Positions 51,470-61,035 of a stretch of DNA of 64,000 nt are shown here, piece after piece (position 1 is the stretch's first letter; each line of letters begins with the position of its first letter). The DNA comes from Glycomyces albidus (GTDB taxonomy: Bacteria > Actinomycetota > Actinomycetes > Mycobacteriales > Micromonosporaceae), in contig NZ_WIAO01000001.1 in the NCBI RefSeq assembly GCF_009451885.1, positions 248,001 to 312,000 on the forward strand, in the 5' to 3' direction. The notes beneath the pieces are model-generated. The model saw only the letters and a list, made by a program, of their open reading frames with translations, made no database searches and had not been told where the DNA came from. The translations under genes and the position numbers were made by a program.

Positions 51470-54304
51470 GTGCCGGACCTTCATGGCAGCGAGAGCAGCG
51501 CGAACGCGCCCGCTGGATCGCCTGGCGGCGTTGCGCTCGGTGTGCTCGGGCCGCTGCGGATCGCCGCAGGCGGCACGGAGTTGGCGCTGACCTCACCCCG
51601 GTCGCGCATCTTCGTGGCAATGCTGGTGCTCAACGCCGGCAGGCAGGTGACGCTGTCGGCGTTCGCGGATGCCTTGTGGGGAACGGAGCTTCCGCAGAAC
51701 CCCCGTCGCGCGGTCCAGCTGTGCGCGGTGCGGGTGCGGGCGCAGCTCGACCGGATCGGCGCCGGCGACATCGTGCTGACCTGTCCGGACGGGTACCGGC
51801 TCGACGTCCCCCCGGAGGCCACCGACATCGGAGGGCTCGCGAACCACCTGCGTGACGCCGACGCGGCCGCCGCCGGCGACGATGCCGAACGAGAGCTGGC
51901 CGCAGTGACGGCGGCCCTGGGACTGTGGCGGGGTGAGCCGCTGGCCGACGTCCCGTCCGAAGAGCTCCAGCGGGAGGTGGCACCGGGCCTGCGCGAGAAG
52001 CGCCTGCAACTCATCGAACGGCGCATCGCGATCCTGCTCCGCGGCGGCCGCGCCGCCGAGCTGGTGGACGAGCTGGTGGCCCTCACCGCACGCCATCCAC
52101 TGCGCGAAGGGCTCTGCGGCCAGTTGATGCAGGCGCTGCACCACTGCGGACGACGCGCTGAGGCGCTGGACGTCTACCACCGGTTCCGCCGCCGGTTGAG
52201 CGACGAATTCGGCGTCGATCCAAGTGAGTCGATGCGCGAGCTGCACACCGCGATCCTGGCCGGTCGACAGGACGAGCGCGGCAGCGCCGAACCGCTGCGA
52301 CTGCCGGTCCCGCGCCAGCTCCCGTCGAGTGTGCCGGCGTTCTCGGGCCGCAGACGCGAGCTCGCGGAGCTCGACGACCTGCTGGCGGTCGTGCATGGAT
52401 CGTCGGAGCCGGTCGTCGGTGTGATCACCGGAACGGCCGGGGTCGGGAAGACCACGCTGGCGGTCCATTGGGCGCGTCGGGTCGCCGACGACTTCGTCGA
52501 CGGCCAGCTGTTCGCCGATCTGCGCGGGTACCACCCGGGACAGGCGGTGTCGCCGGATCGGGTGCAGGCGCGGTTCCTGCGGACGCTGGGCGTGCGCGTC
52601 GAGGACATCCCCACCGAAGCCGACGAGCTGACCGCACTGTACCGGTCCACGATCGACGGCCGGCGACTGCTCATGGTGCTGGACAACGCGAACGGCGCCG
52701 ACCAGGTGCGGCCGCTGCTGCCGGGCGGCCCAGGCTGCCTGACCCTGGTCACCAGCCGGGACGCGCTGCTGAGCCTGATCGCGACCGACGGGGCGTACCG
52801 GGTCGACCTCGACCTGTTCGACATGGTCGAGGCGCGGGAGCTGCTGGCACGGCGCCTGGGCACCGGACGGCTGGCCGTCGACCCGCAGGCGGCCGACGAC
52901 ATCATCGCCGCAAGCGCACGGCTTCCGCTCGCACTCGCGATCGCGGCCGCCCGTGCCGTGATCGACCGGGGCGCTCCGCTCAGCGCGCTCGCCGAGGAGC
53001 TGCGCGAAGGGCTCGACGCCTTCGACACCGCGTCGGAACTCACCGATGTGCGCGCGGTGTTCTCGTGGTCGTATCGCGCGTTGAGTCTTGACGCCGCCCG
53101 CATGCTGCGACTGCTCGGGCTGCACCCGGGACCGCATCTGACGGTGTCCGCCGCGGCGAGCCTCGGCGGACTCCCGGTGGCGGCGGCCGGGGAGCTGCTC
53201 GACGAGCTGGCACAGGCGAACCTCGTCATCGAACCGGTGCCGGGGCGATTCGCCCTGCACGACCTGATGCGCGAGTACGCCGTCGAGCTGGTGTCCGCCG
53301 ACGAGTCCGGGGACGACCGCGACCGGGCCGTCCGCCGCCTCCTCGACCACTACCTGCACAACGGATACGCCGCCGTGGCCGTCATCGACCCGATGCTGAC
53401 CGGTGACGTACCGGAGGAGGCGGTTCCCGACGTTCACCTGGAGGAGCTGGCGGACCATGACGCGGCCATGGCCTGGATCGCGGCCGAGCAGGACGTGCTT
53501 CTCTCCATCCTGGACTGGGCGGCCGACGCCGGGTTCGACCGGCAGGTCTGGCAGCTGGTGTGGGTCCTCGTCCCGTACTTCGGCCGCCAGGGCAATACGG
53601 CGCACCTCCTCCGCTGCATGGACGCAGCGCTGAAGGCCGGTGAACGGCTCGGCGAGCCACTGATGCAGGCGCGAGCGCACCGGGGGCTCGGCAACGTCTA
53701 CTTCAGGGCCGCGCGCAACGACGACGCCGACCGGCACTTCGCGACCGCGCTGGCGCTCTATCGCGGCGGCGGCGACCTGGTCGGCGAGGCGCACGTCGAA
53801 ATGGGGCTGTCGGCGTTCCGCGAACAGCAGGGACGACACCCTGAAGCACTCGAGCACGCACTGCGGGCGCTGGAGCTGCACCGGCGGCTGGGCGACCCCG
53901 GCTCCCACGCCAACGCCCTCAACTCGGTGGCCTGCTGCTACATCCAGGTGGGGCAGCATGAACCGGCCCTCGACTACGCCCGACGGGCGCTCGCGGCGTT
54001 CCGGGAGCTGAAGGCCCTCGACGCGGAGTCCGCGGCGCTGGACACGATCGGCGACGCCCACCAGCGGCTGGGGCAGTTCAGCGAGGCGATCGACAGGTAC
54101 CGGGAGGCCATCCGAGTGGCGCAGCAGGCGGGCAACCGCTTCTACTCGGCTCGGTCGCTCGTCAACCTCGGCGACGCCCATCACGCGGTCGGCGACCGGA
54201 CCGCTGCGCGCGACGCCTGGCGCCGGGCCGAGACCATCCTCGACGAGCTCCGGCACCCTGCCGCGGGACAGGTCCGGGACAAGCTCGCCCGCGCCGGCGT
54301 GTGA
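51470..54304 (+). CDS. AfsR/SARP-family regulator: OmpR-type HTH, BTAD, NB-ARC and TPR
   Basis: 944 residues from GTG 51470. DNA-binding winged helix at about 22-105 (LGVLGPLRIAAGGTELALTSPRSRIFVAMLVL, CPDGYRL), bacterial transcriptional activation domain at about 110-255 (LWRGEPLADVPSEELQREV, RHPLREGLCGQLMQALHHCGRRAEALDVYHRFRRRL), NB-ARC ATPase with GTAGVGKTTLAVHWA (about 320) and LLMVLDNANGADQVRPLLPG, winged helix, then TPRs (680-940). AfsR-like proteins switch on secondary metabolism or morphology. TAAGAT lies seven bases before the GTG, so the mRNA may be leaderless. Targets here are not known. Confidence 0.94.
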   Translation: MPDLHGSESSANAPAGSPGGVALGVLGPLRIAAGGTELALTSPRSRIFVAMLVLNAGRQVTLSAFADALWGTELPQNPRRAVQLCAVRVRAQLDRIGAGDIVLTCPDGYRLDVPPEATDIGGLANHLRDADAAAAGDDAERELAAVTAALGLWRGEPLADVPSEELQREVAPGLREKRLQLIERRIAILLRGGRAAELVDELVALTARHPLREGLCGQLMQALHHCGRRAEALDVYHRFRRRLSDEFGVDPSESMRELHTAILAGRQDERGSAEPLRLPVPRQLPSSVPAFSGRRRELAELDDLLAVVHGSSEPVVGVITGTAGVGKTTLAVHWARRVADDFVDGQLFADLRGYHPGQAVSPDRVQARFLRTLGVRVEDIPTEADELTALYRSTIDGRRLLMVLDNANGADQVRPLLPGGPGCLTLVTSRDALLSLIATDGAYRVDLDLFDMVEARELLARRLGTGRLAVDPQAADDIIAASARLPLALAIAAARAVIDRGAPLSALAEELREGLDAFDTASELTDVRAVFSWSYRALSLDAARMLRLLGLHPGPHLTVSAAASLGGLPVAAAGELLDELAQANLVIEPVPGRFALHDLMREYAVELVSADESGDDRDRAVRRLLDHYLHNGYAAVAVIDPMLTGDVPEEAVPDVHLEELADHDAAMAWIAAEQDVLLSILDWAADAGFDRQVWQLVWVLVPYFGRQGNTAHLLRCMDAALKAGERLGEPLMQARAHRGLGNVYFRAARNDDADRHFATALALYRGGGDLVGEAHVEMGLSAFREQQGRHPEALEHALRALELHRRLGDPGSHANALNSVACCYIQVGQHEPALDYARRALAAFRELKALDAESAALDTIGDAHQRLGQFSEAIDRYREAIRVAQQAGNRFYSARSLVNLGDAHHAVGDRTAARDAWRRAETILDELRHPAAGQVRDKLARAGV

Positions 54305-54464
54305 AGGCGGGCCCGCCCCTCACGCCCTCCCCGGGTCTCGGCCCGCACCAGGGGAAGAGCGGGCGGCGGCGAGCGGCCGGAGCACTCGTGCGTGTGATGC
54401 GGTCGCGGCCCGCCGCTCGTCTCATTTCGTGGGCCACCGACGCCGGGGTCCCTACCATTGGCCC

Positions 54465-55703
54465 GTGACCACGACCGCCACCGCGCCGACGCCCACCAGG
54501 CGCCGCCCCCGCCTCGACCGGCTCGATCTCGTCAGCCTCGGCATCCTCGCGGCCGGCCTCCTCTCCTGGGGCACCGGCGCGCTGCCGACGGCCGAAGCCG
54601 TCGCCAACCTGACCCGCGTCGCGCCGCTCGTGCTCTTCCTCGGCACCGTCATGGTCATGGTCGCGATCGTGCAGGCCTCGCAACTGTTCGACATCGCCGC
54701 CGTCGCCCTCGCCCGTCTCGGACGCGGCAGCCATGCCGCCCTGTTCGCCTGCTGCTTCGCCCTCGCCGCCGCGACCTCCATGCTCCTCAACCTCGACACC
54801 ACCGTCGTCCTCCTCACCCCCGTCATGCTCGCCCTCGCGGCCGCCACCCGCGCGCCGGCGCTCGCGCTGGCGATGACCACCGTGTGGCTCGCCAACACCG
54901 CGAGCCTGCTGCTGCCGGTCTCGAACCTCACCAACCTGCTCGCCGCCGACCGGATCGGCCTCGGCCCGGTGCCGTTCGCTGCGCGCATGTGGGCGCCGCA
55001 ACTGGCCGTCCTCGCCGTCACCGCCCTGTGCCTCTGGTGGTGCTTCTGGCGTCGCCGCCACCGCGAACGCGAGCGCTATGTCGTGCCGGGCGCACTGCCC
55101 GCCGTCGCCGACCGGCGGCTGCTGGCGACGTCGGCCGCGGTGTGCGCCGGGTTCGTGGCCGCCGTGGTCGCCGACGTGCCCATTCAGGTCGTCTCGACCG
55201 CCGCCGCCGGTCTCCTGCTCGTCCACTGTCTGCGCCGCCGCCGCGACCTGCTCTCCTGGGAGCTCATTCCGTGGCGGCTCATCACCCTCACCGCCGGACT
55301 GTTCCTCGTGGTGCCCGCGCTCATGCGCCACGGCGGTGCCGAAGCCGTCTCGGCGCTCATCGGCGCGGGGACGGGTGACGCGGCCGTGTTCCGGGCGGGC
55401 CTCACGGGTGCCGGTCTGTCGAACCTCGTCAACAACCTTCCCGCGTACACCGCGGTCGAGTCGGTCGTGCCCACCGGACGCGAAGACGTGCTCCTGGGGC
55501 TGCTCATCGGCACCAACGCGGGGCCGCTGATCCTGCCGTGGGCCTCGATGGCGACCCTCCTGTGGTTCGACCTGGTCGCCGGCCGCCGCTCGGACCCGGC
55601 GGCGCCCCGCCTCGACGTCCGCCTCGGCCGCTTCATCGCCACCGGCGCCCTCCTCGCGACGACCGCTACCCTGGCCGGACTGGCAGTGCTCGTCTGGGTC
55701 TGA
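54465..55703 (+). CDS. SLC13/ArsB-like anion or dicarboxylate transporter
   Basis: 412 residues from GTG 54465, about eleven membrane segments. The ion-transporter superfamily repeats read AATSMLLNLDTTVVLLTPVMLAL and TGAGLSNLVNNLPAYTAVESV, each with the Asn-containing re-entrant loop (NLTNLLAADRIG; GLLIGTNAGPLILPWASM). This pattern fits ArsB/CitMHS/SLC13 carriers. Substrate (arsenite, sulfate or carboxylate) is not deducible; no ars genes are nearby. TACCAT seven bases before the GTG suggests a leaderless transcript. Confidence 0.85.
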   Translation: MTTTATAPTPTRRRPRLDRLDLVSLGILAAGLLSWGTGALPTAEAVANLTRVAPLVLFLGTVMVMVAIVQASQLFDIAAVALARLGRGSHAALFACCFALAAATSMLLNLDTTVVLLTPVMLALAAATRAPALALAMTTVWLANTASLLLPVSNLTNLLAADRIGLGPVPFAARMWAPQLAVLAVTALCLWWCFWRRRHRERERYVVPGALPAVADRRLLATSAAVCAGFVAAVVADVPIQVVSTAAAGLLLVHCLRRRRDLLSWELIPWRLITLTAGLFLVVPALMRHGGAEAVSALIGAGTGDAAVFRAGLTGAGLSNLVNNLPAYTAVESVVPTGREDVLLGLLIGTNAGPLILPWASMATLLWFDLVAGRRSDPAAPRLDVRLGRFIATGALLATTATLAGLAVLVWV

Positions 55704-55828
55704 CGCCCGTCCCGGCGCCTCGCGTCCGGCGTCGCCGACTGCGAATCGGGGAAGTTCGTGAGGCCGCTTTGAGCATTCGTCGATCTTGGTAGGACACGGT
55801 GTCGTTCACGGCTCGATGTCACGACCGT

Positions 55829-56248
55829 TCAGCGGTCGCCCACGGCGGGGAGGAGCGATTGGAGTCGACGCCAGTCGCGTTTCGCGGTGTTCCACTTGGC
55901 GATCGGCGTCTTCGTCAGGGTTCCGTCGGCCCGCTGGGCGCAAACGGCGTTGCCCGCGATGACCCACCTGTCGCCCGCTTCGAGCCTGACGGGCGCCTCC
56001 CAGCCGTTGCGGCCCCGGTACATCACCCGGTCCTCCATGAGGCGCATCCAGGTGAACGGGAGCATGAGGGCGCCGAGAAGGACGCCGGCGAGGGACAGGG
56101 CTCCGACGAAGCCGAGCAGCGCGAGGCCCTCGAAGGTCAGGTCGGGCACGATGAGCATCATGACCAGCGCGACGAGCGCGAACAGTGCGCCGCAGACCGG
56201 CATCAGCCAGACCGAGAAGCGCAGCTTCAGCAGAGGGCTCTCGTTCAC
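55829..56248 (-). CDS. Small membrane protein, two transmembrane helices (YcxB-like?)
   Basis: 139 residues from GTG 56248: a short N-terminus (VNESPLLKLRFSVWLMP), helices GALFALVALVMMLIV and LLGFVGALSLAGVLLGALML, then a soluble tail DRVMYRGRNGWEAPVRLEAGDRWVIAGNAVC ending LQSLLPA. The tail resembles PH-like or YcxB-like membrane proteins, but I do not recognise a defined family. Single gene. Confidence 0.65.
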   Translation of the reverse strand: MNESPLLKLRFSVWLMPVCGALFALVALVMMLIVPDLTFEGLALLGFVGALSLAGVLLGALMLPFTWMRLMEDRVMYRGRNGWEAPVRLEAGDRWVIAGNAVCAQRADGTLTKTPIAKWNTAKRDWRRLQSLLPAVGDR

Positions 56249-56461
56249 GGCCCCATCGTCGCCGATCGTTCGGGCCGCCGCCAACGATCTGTGACGGCGG
56301 CGACCGGTGGTCCTGCCCGGGCCCCTCCCCTCGGGAGCGGGCACACGGGGAGTCTGCCGGGAGGTCGAGCAGGACGCGCGGGTCATTCCCCTCGCGAGTC
56401 CGGCTCCGCGCTCACCGGAAGGCGAATACCCCGCCGTCACAGTCAAGCGAGGGGCATCCGC

Positions 56462-57310
56462 TCAGCCGGACGAGACCGGTGCCCGGGTCGGCCAGGCGAC
56501 GTCGTCGATCGCGAGCCACGGGGCAGCGGCCACGACCGCGGGCGTGAGGCCGGTGAACGCCTTGACCTCGCGGTGGAGGTGCGACTGGTCGACGAAGCCG
56601 CCGGCGACGGCGGCCTCGGCGGCGGGGCGTCCGGCCGCGAGCAGGTGGGCGGCGTGGTCGAAGCGTACGAGTCGAGCGGCGCGTTTGGGCGTGATGCCGA
56701 GCTGGGAGCGGAAGCGGGACCACAGGCGCTTGCGGCTCCAGCCGACCTCGGTGGCCAGGCGCTCGACCCGGACCCGTCCTCGGCCGGTCAGGGTCCGGTT
56801 CCAGGCGTGGGCGACCTCCGGATCGACCGGTGGACGGGCGGCCGGCCGCGAGCGGAGGAGGTCCGCCGCGATCGTGAACCGTTCGCTCCACGAAGCGGCG
56901 GCGCGCAGCCTGTCCTCCGCCCGTTCGACGTCGCGGCCCCAGATCTCCTTCAGGGAGACCAGTGTCCCGTTGAGTTCGGATGCGGCGCTGAGCACTCCGG
57001 CCGCGGCGACCGGGTCGAGCCGGATCTGGAGGCACGAGCCGTGCCCTCGGCCGATCGCGCGAAGGTCGCCGGGGGCGAGTCCGGCGACGACACTGCCGCG
57101 TTCGCGCCGTCCGCGGACGTCATAGACGAGCTCGGATTCGTCGCTGAGATCGACGAGCACGGTGACGGAGGGGTGGGCGACCATGGCGATGTCCACTGTC
57201 GCGGGGGCGCGGTGGCGGAAGCCGGCCATGGTGATGCCCGGCAGTCTGAGCGACGGGTGCGGGACTGCGACGTCGACGTGCGCCCAGTCGAGGGTTCCGG
57301 TAGGCAGCAC
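56462..57310 (-). CDS. AraC-family transcriptional regulator
   Basis: 282 residues. N-terminal cupin-like sensor, then the AraC HTH pair: RVERLATEVGWSRKRLWSRFRSQLGITPKRAARLVRFDHAA and AAVAGGFVDQSHLHREVKAFTGLTP. The phrase GWSRKRLWSRF with LQIRLDPVAAAGVL is common in actinomycete regulators next to alpha/beta hydrolases or DoxX-type genes. Its stop is 38 bases downstream of the hydrolase gene's end on the same strand only in reverse order: the hydrolase lies upstream, so both may share a transcript. Confidence 0.88.
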   Translation of the reverse strand: MLPTGTLDWAHVDVAVPHPSLRLPGITMAGFRHRAPATVDIAMVAHPSVTVLVDLSDESELVYDVRGRRERGSVVAGLAPGDLRAIGRGHGSCLQIRLDPVAAAGVLSAASELNGTLVSLKEIWGRDVERAEDRLRAAASWSERFTIAADLLRSRPAARPPVDPEVAHAWNRTLTGRGRVRVERLATEVGWSRKRLWSRFRSQLGITPKRAARLVRFDHAAHLLAAGRPAAEAAVAGGFVDQSHLHREVKAFTGLTPAVVAAAPWLAIDDVAWPTRAPVSSG

Positions 57311-57348
57311 GTGACCAGTCTAGACGTCGGCGGGACAACCGTGCGGGT

Positions 57349-58158
57349 TCAGTGCTCCGCGGCCGTGAAGTCGAGCAGCAGCCTGGCGGTCCGCTCCGGT
57401 GCTTCGAGGAGCGGCAGGTGCCCGACGCCCGGCAGCGGCTCGATGCGCGCGGCCGGCACCGCCTCGTATCGGTGCGCCGACGCAGGGTCCCACCGAGGGT
57501 CGGCGGCGCCGAAGATCACCAGCACCGGGACGCCGAGGCCGGCGAGACGCTCGGGCACGCTCCGCTCGGTGATGTAGGCGCCGTTCTGGTGCAGCGACGC
57601 CCTGAACGCGCGATACGAGGTGCTTCTGACGGCGGCCACCAGGTCGTCGGGGAGATCCACTGGGCCGGCGGAGGTGGCTCTCAGTCCCTTGCGGATCATC
57701 GCGTCCGAGCGTCGCGACCAGAGGAGCGGACCGAGCGGCGGGGCCGGCAGCGCCCGGAGGATGAGCGGCTGCGGCAGCAGCGCATCGGGGCTCGGGCCGG
57801 TGCTGACCAGCGCGAGCGACCGCACCAGCTCGGGGCGTTGCTCGGCGAGGGCGGTGGCGATGTACCCGCCGCTGGAGTGCCCGGCCGCGATGACCGGGCC
57901 GAGGGCGAGGTCGTCGAGCATCGCCGCCACCCGCTTCGCTTGCGCGGGAACGTCGTACGAGCGCGCGGGCGGGGACTGGCCGCAGCCGGGGAGGTCGATC
58001 CGGATGACGCGGTGGCGCTCGGCCAACGCGGGGATCATCGGGTTCCAGAAGCCTCCTGAGGCGCCCGTTCCGTGGATGAGCAGCAGCGGCGGTGCCTGCG
58101 GCGGGCCAGCTTGGGCCACGAGCATCCCGTGCAGGTACTCGGATTCGTACTCGGTCAT
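57349..58158 (-). CDS. Alpha/beta-fold hydrolase
   Basis: 269 residues from ATG 58158. Oxyanion motif LLLIHGTGASGGFWNPM, then VIRIDLPGCGQS, nucleophile elbow VIAAGHSSGGYIATALAEQRPE (Ser about 101), Asp in VIFGAADPRWDP, His in LPGVGHLPLLEAPE. Cytoplasmic esterase/lipase-like enzyme of unknown substrate. It precedes the AraC gene with a gap of 38 bases, so likely one transcription unit. Confidence 0.9.
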   Translation of the reverse strand: MTEYESEYLHGMLVAQAGPPQAPPLLLIHGTGASGGFWNPMIPALAERHRVIRIDLPGCGQSPPARSYDVPAQAKRVAAMLDDLALGPVIAAGHSSGGYIATALAEQRPELVRSLALVSTGPSPDALLPQPLILRALPAPPLGPLLWSRRSDAMIRKGLRATSAGPVDLPDDLVAAVRSTSYRAFRASLHQNGAYITERSVPERLAGLGVPVLVIFGAADPRWDPASAHRYEAVPAARIEPLPGVGHLPLLEAPERTARLLLDFTAAEH

Positions 58159-58503
58159 GCGGCGATGATGCACGGTAGGACGGCTGCCCGTCTTGGACGA
58201 ATGTCGCCGTGCGGTTCTGCCGGAAGGCGGCGGGGTTGCTCCGGGGCAACGACACCGCGGCGGCCGGGGGCACGGGCGGCTTCGACTGCGAACGCTGATT
58301 CGCTTCCCGCCGGCCTTGACCGCGATCGCCGGCGGCGGGGCGCCGCGCAGTAGAGGTGCTCGGTACCGCATGTCGGCGTCGCCGCCGCATCTCTGGCGCA
58401 CACGCCGCGGCCGGCGGCGGGAACCGTGCCTCAGGAGAGGACGCGGTACTCGCCGTCGGCCGCAGGGCCGTCCGAACGCGGAACCGTCCGCGGACCGGAC
58501 CGG
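58159..58503. other. Intergenic region without a recognised gene
   Basis: 345 bases between the PrsW-like gene and the hydrolase gene. Open frames on both strands are Arg/Pro-rich and lack ribosome sites. No strong hairpin or repeat was seen. It should contain the hydrolase promoter. Confidence 0.4.
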
Positions 58504-59637
58504 TCACGCCCATCTGATCGCGGCGCGCCGCTCGGCGATCGCCGCGCGGAGCTGCTCGGCCGCTCCGGGCGGTTCCATGTCGGGAACCCGGTTCTCGAGG
58601 AGGTCGAGCTGCGCGGTCTGGAGCCGCTTGACCGCCGAGCGCGCAGGCGACGGAATGCGACGCAAGGACCTGCGCCGCGCATGCCGCTGTGAAAGGACCT
58701 GCGCCTCGCCCGCTCGGAGCGCACCCGAGACGGTCTCTTCGGCGCAGACCTCCCTCCAGCGGGCGAGGAAGCGGCGACGGACGAGCACGAACGCGACCAT
58801 GACGACGACGAGGTTCACGGCCGGCTTGAGCAGCGACTCCCACACCGTCCCGTCGAGGAACGGGCTGTCGAACTGGAAGTGCATGGCCATCGCGAGCGCC
58901 AAGCCTCCGAGCGCGACGAGGAGCCGCCGCGAGCGCGGTCGACCCGCGGCGCCGACGAAGTACCCGATGCCCGCCCCGGCGACGGCCGTCATCGCCCAGT
59001 GCGAGCCGTACCCGGTGCCGAGCACCCGTATGACCAGCACGTCGAAGGCCGAGCCCGCCGAACCCACGCCGCCGGTGGCGGCGACCTGGTTGAACCCGTA
59101 GACGAGATTCTCCGCGACCTGGAAGCCCAGGCCGACCAGCGCGCCGTACACCAGTCCGTCGGCGGCGCTGCGGACCAGTCGCGACGAGACGGCGGCCAGG
59201 AGGACGACGCCGAGGAGTTTCACCGTCTCCTCGTCGATCGGGGCGGTGAGGGCGGCACCCCAGCGGCCCGCGAACTGGAGGCCGGCCGCTTCGGAGAGCG
59301 TCGACTGGTTGAGGCTGTTGAGAATGAGGGCCAGGCCGGTGGCGGCGAGGGCGCCCCAGCCGACGGCCAGCCAGGACGCGGCGAGAGGCGGAGCCTGCAC
59401 CGGGCGCAGGACGCGCCGGGCCAGCCACATGCCGACGGTCGAGGTGACGACGAGGAAGAGGAGGTTCACGGCCGTGACGGCGGGGAAGGCACCGGCGATC
59501 GCGCCGAAGTCCTTCCACAGTGTCCACGCTCCGAAGAGCAGGTAGGCGCTGAACACCCAGAAGCCGAGGGAGGCCGCGCGGACCGGCGGCCGTCGCACCG
59601 CCGTCACGGGTGTCGCGGCCAAGACTGCATTCGTCAT
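58504..59637 (-). CDS. PrsW-family intramembrane metalloprotease-like protein
   Basis: 377 residues with about eight or nine membrane helices. Conserved motifs: APIDEETVKLLGVV (EExxK, Glu pair about 136), VYGALVGLGFQVAENLVYG, TGYGSHWAMTAVAGAGIGYF and AMAMHFQFDSPF, matching the Glu, Glu-Asn and His motifs of PrsW/Rce1-type proteases. PrsW cleaves anti-sigma factors in Bacillus; the target here is unknown. A long cytoplasmic tail (RARRRSLRRIPSPARS) follows. The ATG overlaps the upstream stop (ATGA), so it is coupled to the membrane-anchored protein gene. Confidence 0.88.
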   Translation of the reverse strand: MTNAVLAATPVTAVRRPPVRAASLGFWVFSAYLLFGAWTLWKDFGAIAGAFPAVTAVNLLFLVVTSTVGMWLARRVLRPVQAPPLAASWLAVGWGALAATGLALILNSLNQSTLSEAAGLQFAGRWGAALTAPIDEETVKLLGVVLLAAVSSRLVRSAADGLVYGALVGLGFQVAENLVYGFNQVAATGGVGSAGSAFDVLVIRVLGTGYGSHWAMTAVAGAGIGYFVGAAGRPRSRRLLVALGGLALAMAMHFQFDSPFLDGTVWESLLKPAVNLVVVMVAFVLVRRRFLARWREVCAEETVSGALRAGEAQVLSQRHARRRSLRRIPSPARSAVKRLQTAQLDLLENRVPDMEPPGAAEQLRAAIAERRAAIRWA

Positions 59638-60236
59638 AACACCTCCATGTTCGAGAGGAGCTCCACTGACTGGACGACCGCGAGTGCGGCATCGATATCG
59701 GTGTTCGAGGACTGGAGCGGGCCGAGGACGGTGCCCTCGACGGCTTCGAGGCCGTCGTCGGCGGTGACCACGAAGGCGGCTCCGGCCCGGTCGGCGACGT
59801 GGAGGCCGCTCCACTCGCCTTGGGCGGCGCCCTCGACCTGGAGCGGCTCGCGGTCGCCGAGGGCGATCCCGCCTTCCCGGGCCGTCGAGGCGCTGAGCAG
59901 GTGCTCGAAGCCCTGCCATGCGTCGTCGCCGGAGGCTTCGCGGCCGAAGCCGTGGTACGAGATGAGCAGCACCTGGTCGCCTTTGTCGAGCACGATCTGC
60001 TGCGCCAGGTCGCTTGCGGCGGTGTCGAGCGTCCATCCTTCGAGATCGGTCACCACGGCGCCCCCGACCTCGACGGCGTCGCCGGGAGGCACCGGCTCCC
60101 GGTTCGGCAGTGCCCGGTTGACTGCGACGGCGAGGACCACCCACGCCAGGGTGAACGCGACCGCCGCCGGCGGCACCCAGCGGCGGTGGCGTGCCCTGCT
60201 GGGACTCACATTCGTATTCGATGTGTCATTGCGCAT
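59634..60236 (-). CDS. Membrane-anchored protein of unknown function coupled to PrsW
   Basis: 200 residues: cytoplasmic N-terminus with Arg cluster (SRARHRRWVPP), one membrane helix (AAVAFTLAWVVLAVAVNRAL), then an outer domain (VGGAVVTDLEGWTLDTAASDLAQQIVLDKGDQVLLISYHGFG, GEWSGLHVADRAGAAFVVTADDGLEAVEGTVLG). Single-pass topology with an outer beta domain is that of a regulated substrate or partner of a membrane protease. Translational coupling to the PrsW-like gene supports a joint function. Confidence 0.72.
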   Translation of the reverse strand: MRNDTSNTNVSPSRARHRRWVPPAAVAFTLAWVVLAVAVNRALPNREPVPPGDAVEVGGAVVTDLEGWTLDTAASDLAQQIVLDKGDQVLLISYHGFGREASGDDAWQGFEHLLSASTAREGGIALGDREPLQVEGAAQGEWSGLHVADRAGAAFVVTADDGLEAVEGTVLGPLQSSNTDIDAALAVVQSVELLSNMEVL

Positions 60237-60408
60237 GTGCTCAACGTATGAAGACCGGCTCGACGGAAGCTGGGAATCAGATCGGCGCCTCCGTGGAGTC
60301 GGGCCGGCGGCGACCCGCGGGTCGGGTCGACCCGGCTGCGGTGGTCAGGTTCTGCACTGGAACAAGTTCGGCGTCGGCCTGGTCGAGCAGGCGCTCTGCG
60401 GAACCGCC

Positions 60409-61035
60409 TTAGTCGGTGATCCAGCCGTACTCGACGGCCCACTCGCGGGTGATCGCGTCGGCGGCGGGCAGTGTGGCGATGGAGGCGGTGAACATGATGA
60501 CGAGGACGGCGACCGGGAGCGCCCAGGCTCGCGGGCGGGTCTCCCAGGAGCGCATGCGGACCGCTGGTTCGGCGGCGGCCCGCTGCGGGAGTCGGGTCTC
60601 GGGGAATCGGCGGTCGGCGGGCCGCAGTGCCCAGGAGATCGCGCCGAAGATGGCGAACATGAGCGGCGGCAGCCAGGTCTTGGGGCCGTCGCCGAGGGTC
60701 AGATGGAAGATCACGGCGCCCGTCCAGAGGAAGCCCGTGCCCGCGTACGCCCATTCCTTCACGAGCGGCAGCCGCGGCGCCATGATCGCGATGGCGGCGG
60801 CCACCTGCGCGACACCCGAGATGTACGGGAAGTAGTGGGGGTAGCCGAGGTGCGCCGCCTGGACCTCGATCCAGTCGATCGTCGCCAGGGTCCACACCGA
60901 TCCGGCGGCCAGCTCGCCGACGATGATCAAGGTCGCGGTCCAGAAAGCGATGGGGCGCAGCCGTTTCCAGGTGCCGCTCCCGGTCACCGGGTCAGCGGTT
61001 CGGCCTGCGGCCGGGGCGTTTGCGGTCGTGTGCAC
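60409..61035 (-). CDS. DoxX-like integral membrane protein
   Basis: 208 residues from GTG 61035, preceded by the strong site AAGGAGGACCC. Hydrophobic segments: PIAFWTATLIIVGELAAGSVW, FPYISGVAQVAAAIAIMAPRL, GTGFLWTGAVIFHLTLGDG, LPPLMFAIFGAISWAL and VAVLVIMFTASIATLPA. The pattern (Gly-Val-Ala-Gln-Val helix, GxGF, HxxxGD) is of DoxX-like family proteins, often tied to oxidative stress. No partner oxidoreductase is adjacent. The gap 61036-61308 upstream shows no gene. Confidence 0.8.
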   Translation of the reverse strand: MHTTANAPAAGRTADPVTGSGTWKRLRPIAFWTATLIIVGELAAGSVWTLATIDWIEVQAAHLGYPHYFPYISGVAQVAAAIAIMAPRLPLVKEWAYAGTGFLWTGAVIFHLTLGDGPKTWLPPLMFAIFGAISWALRPADRRFPETRLPQRAAAEPAVRMRSWETRPRAWALPVAVLVIMFTASIATLPAADAITREWAVEYGWITD

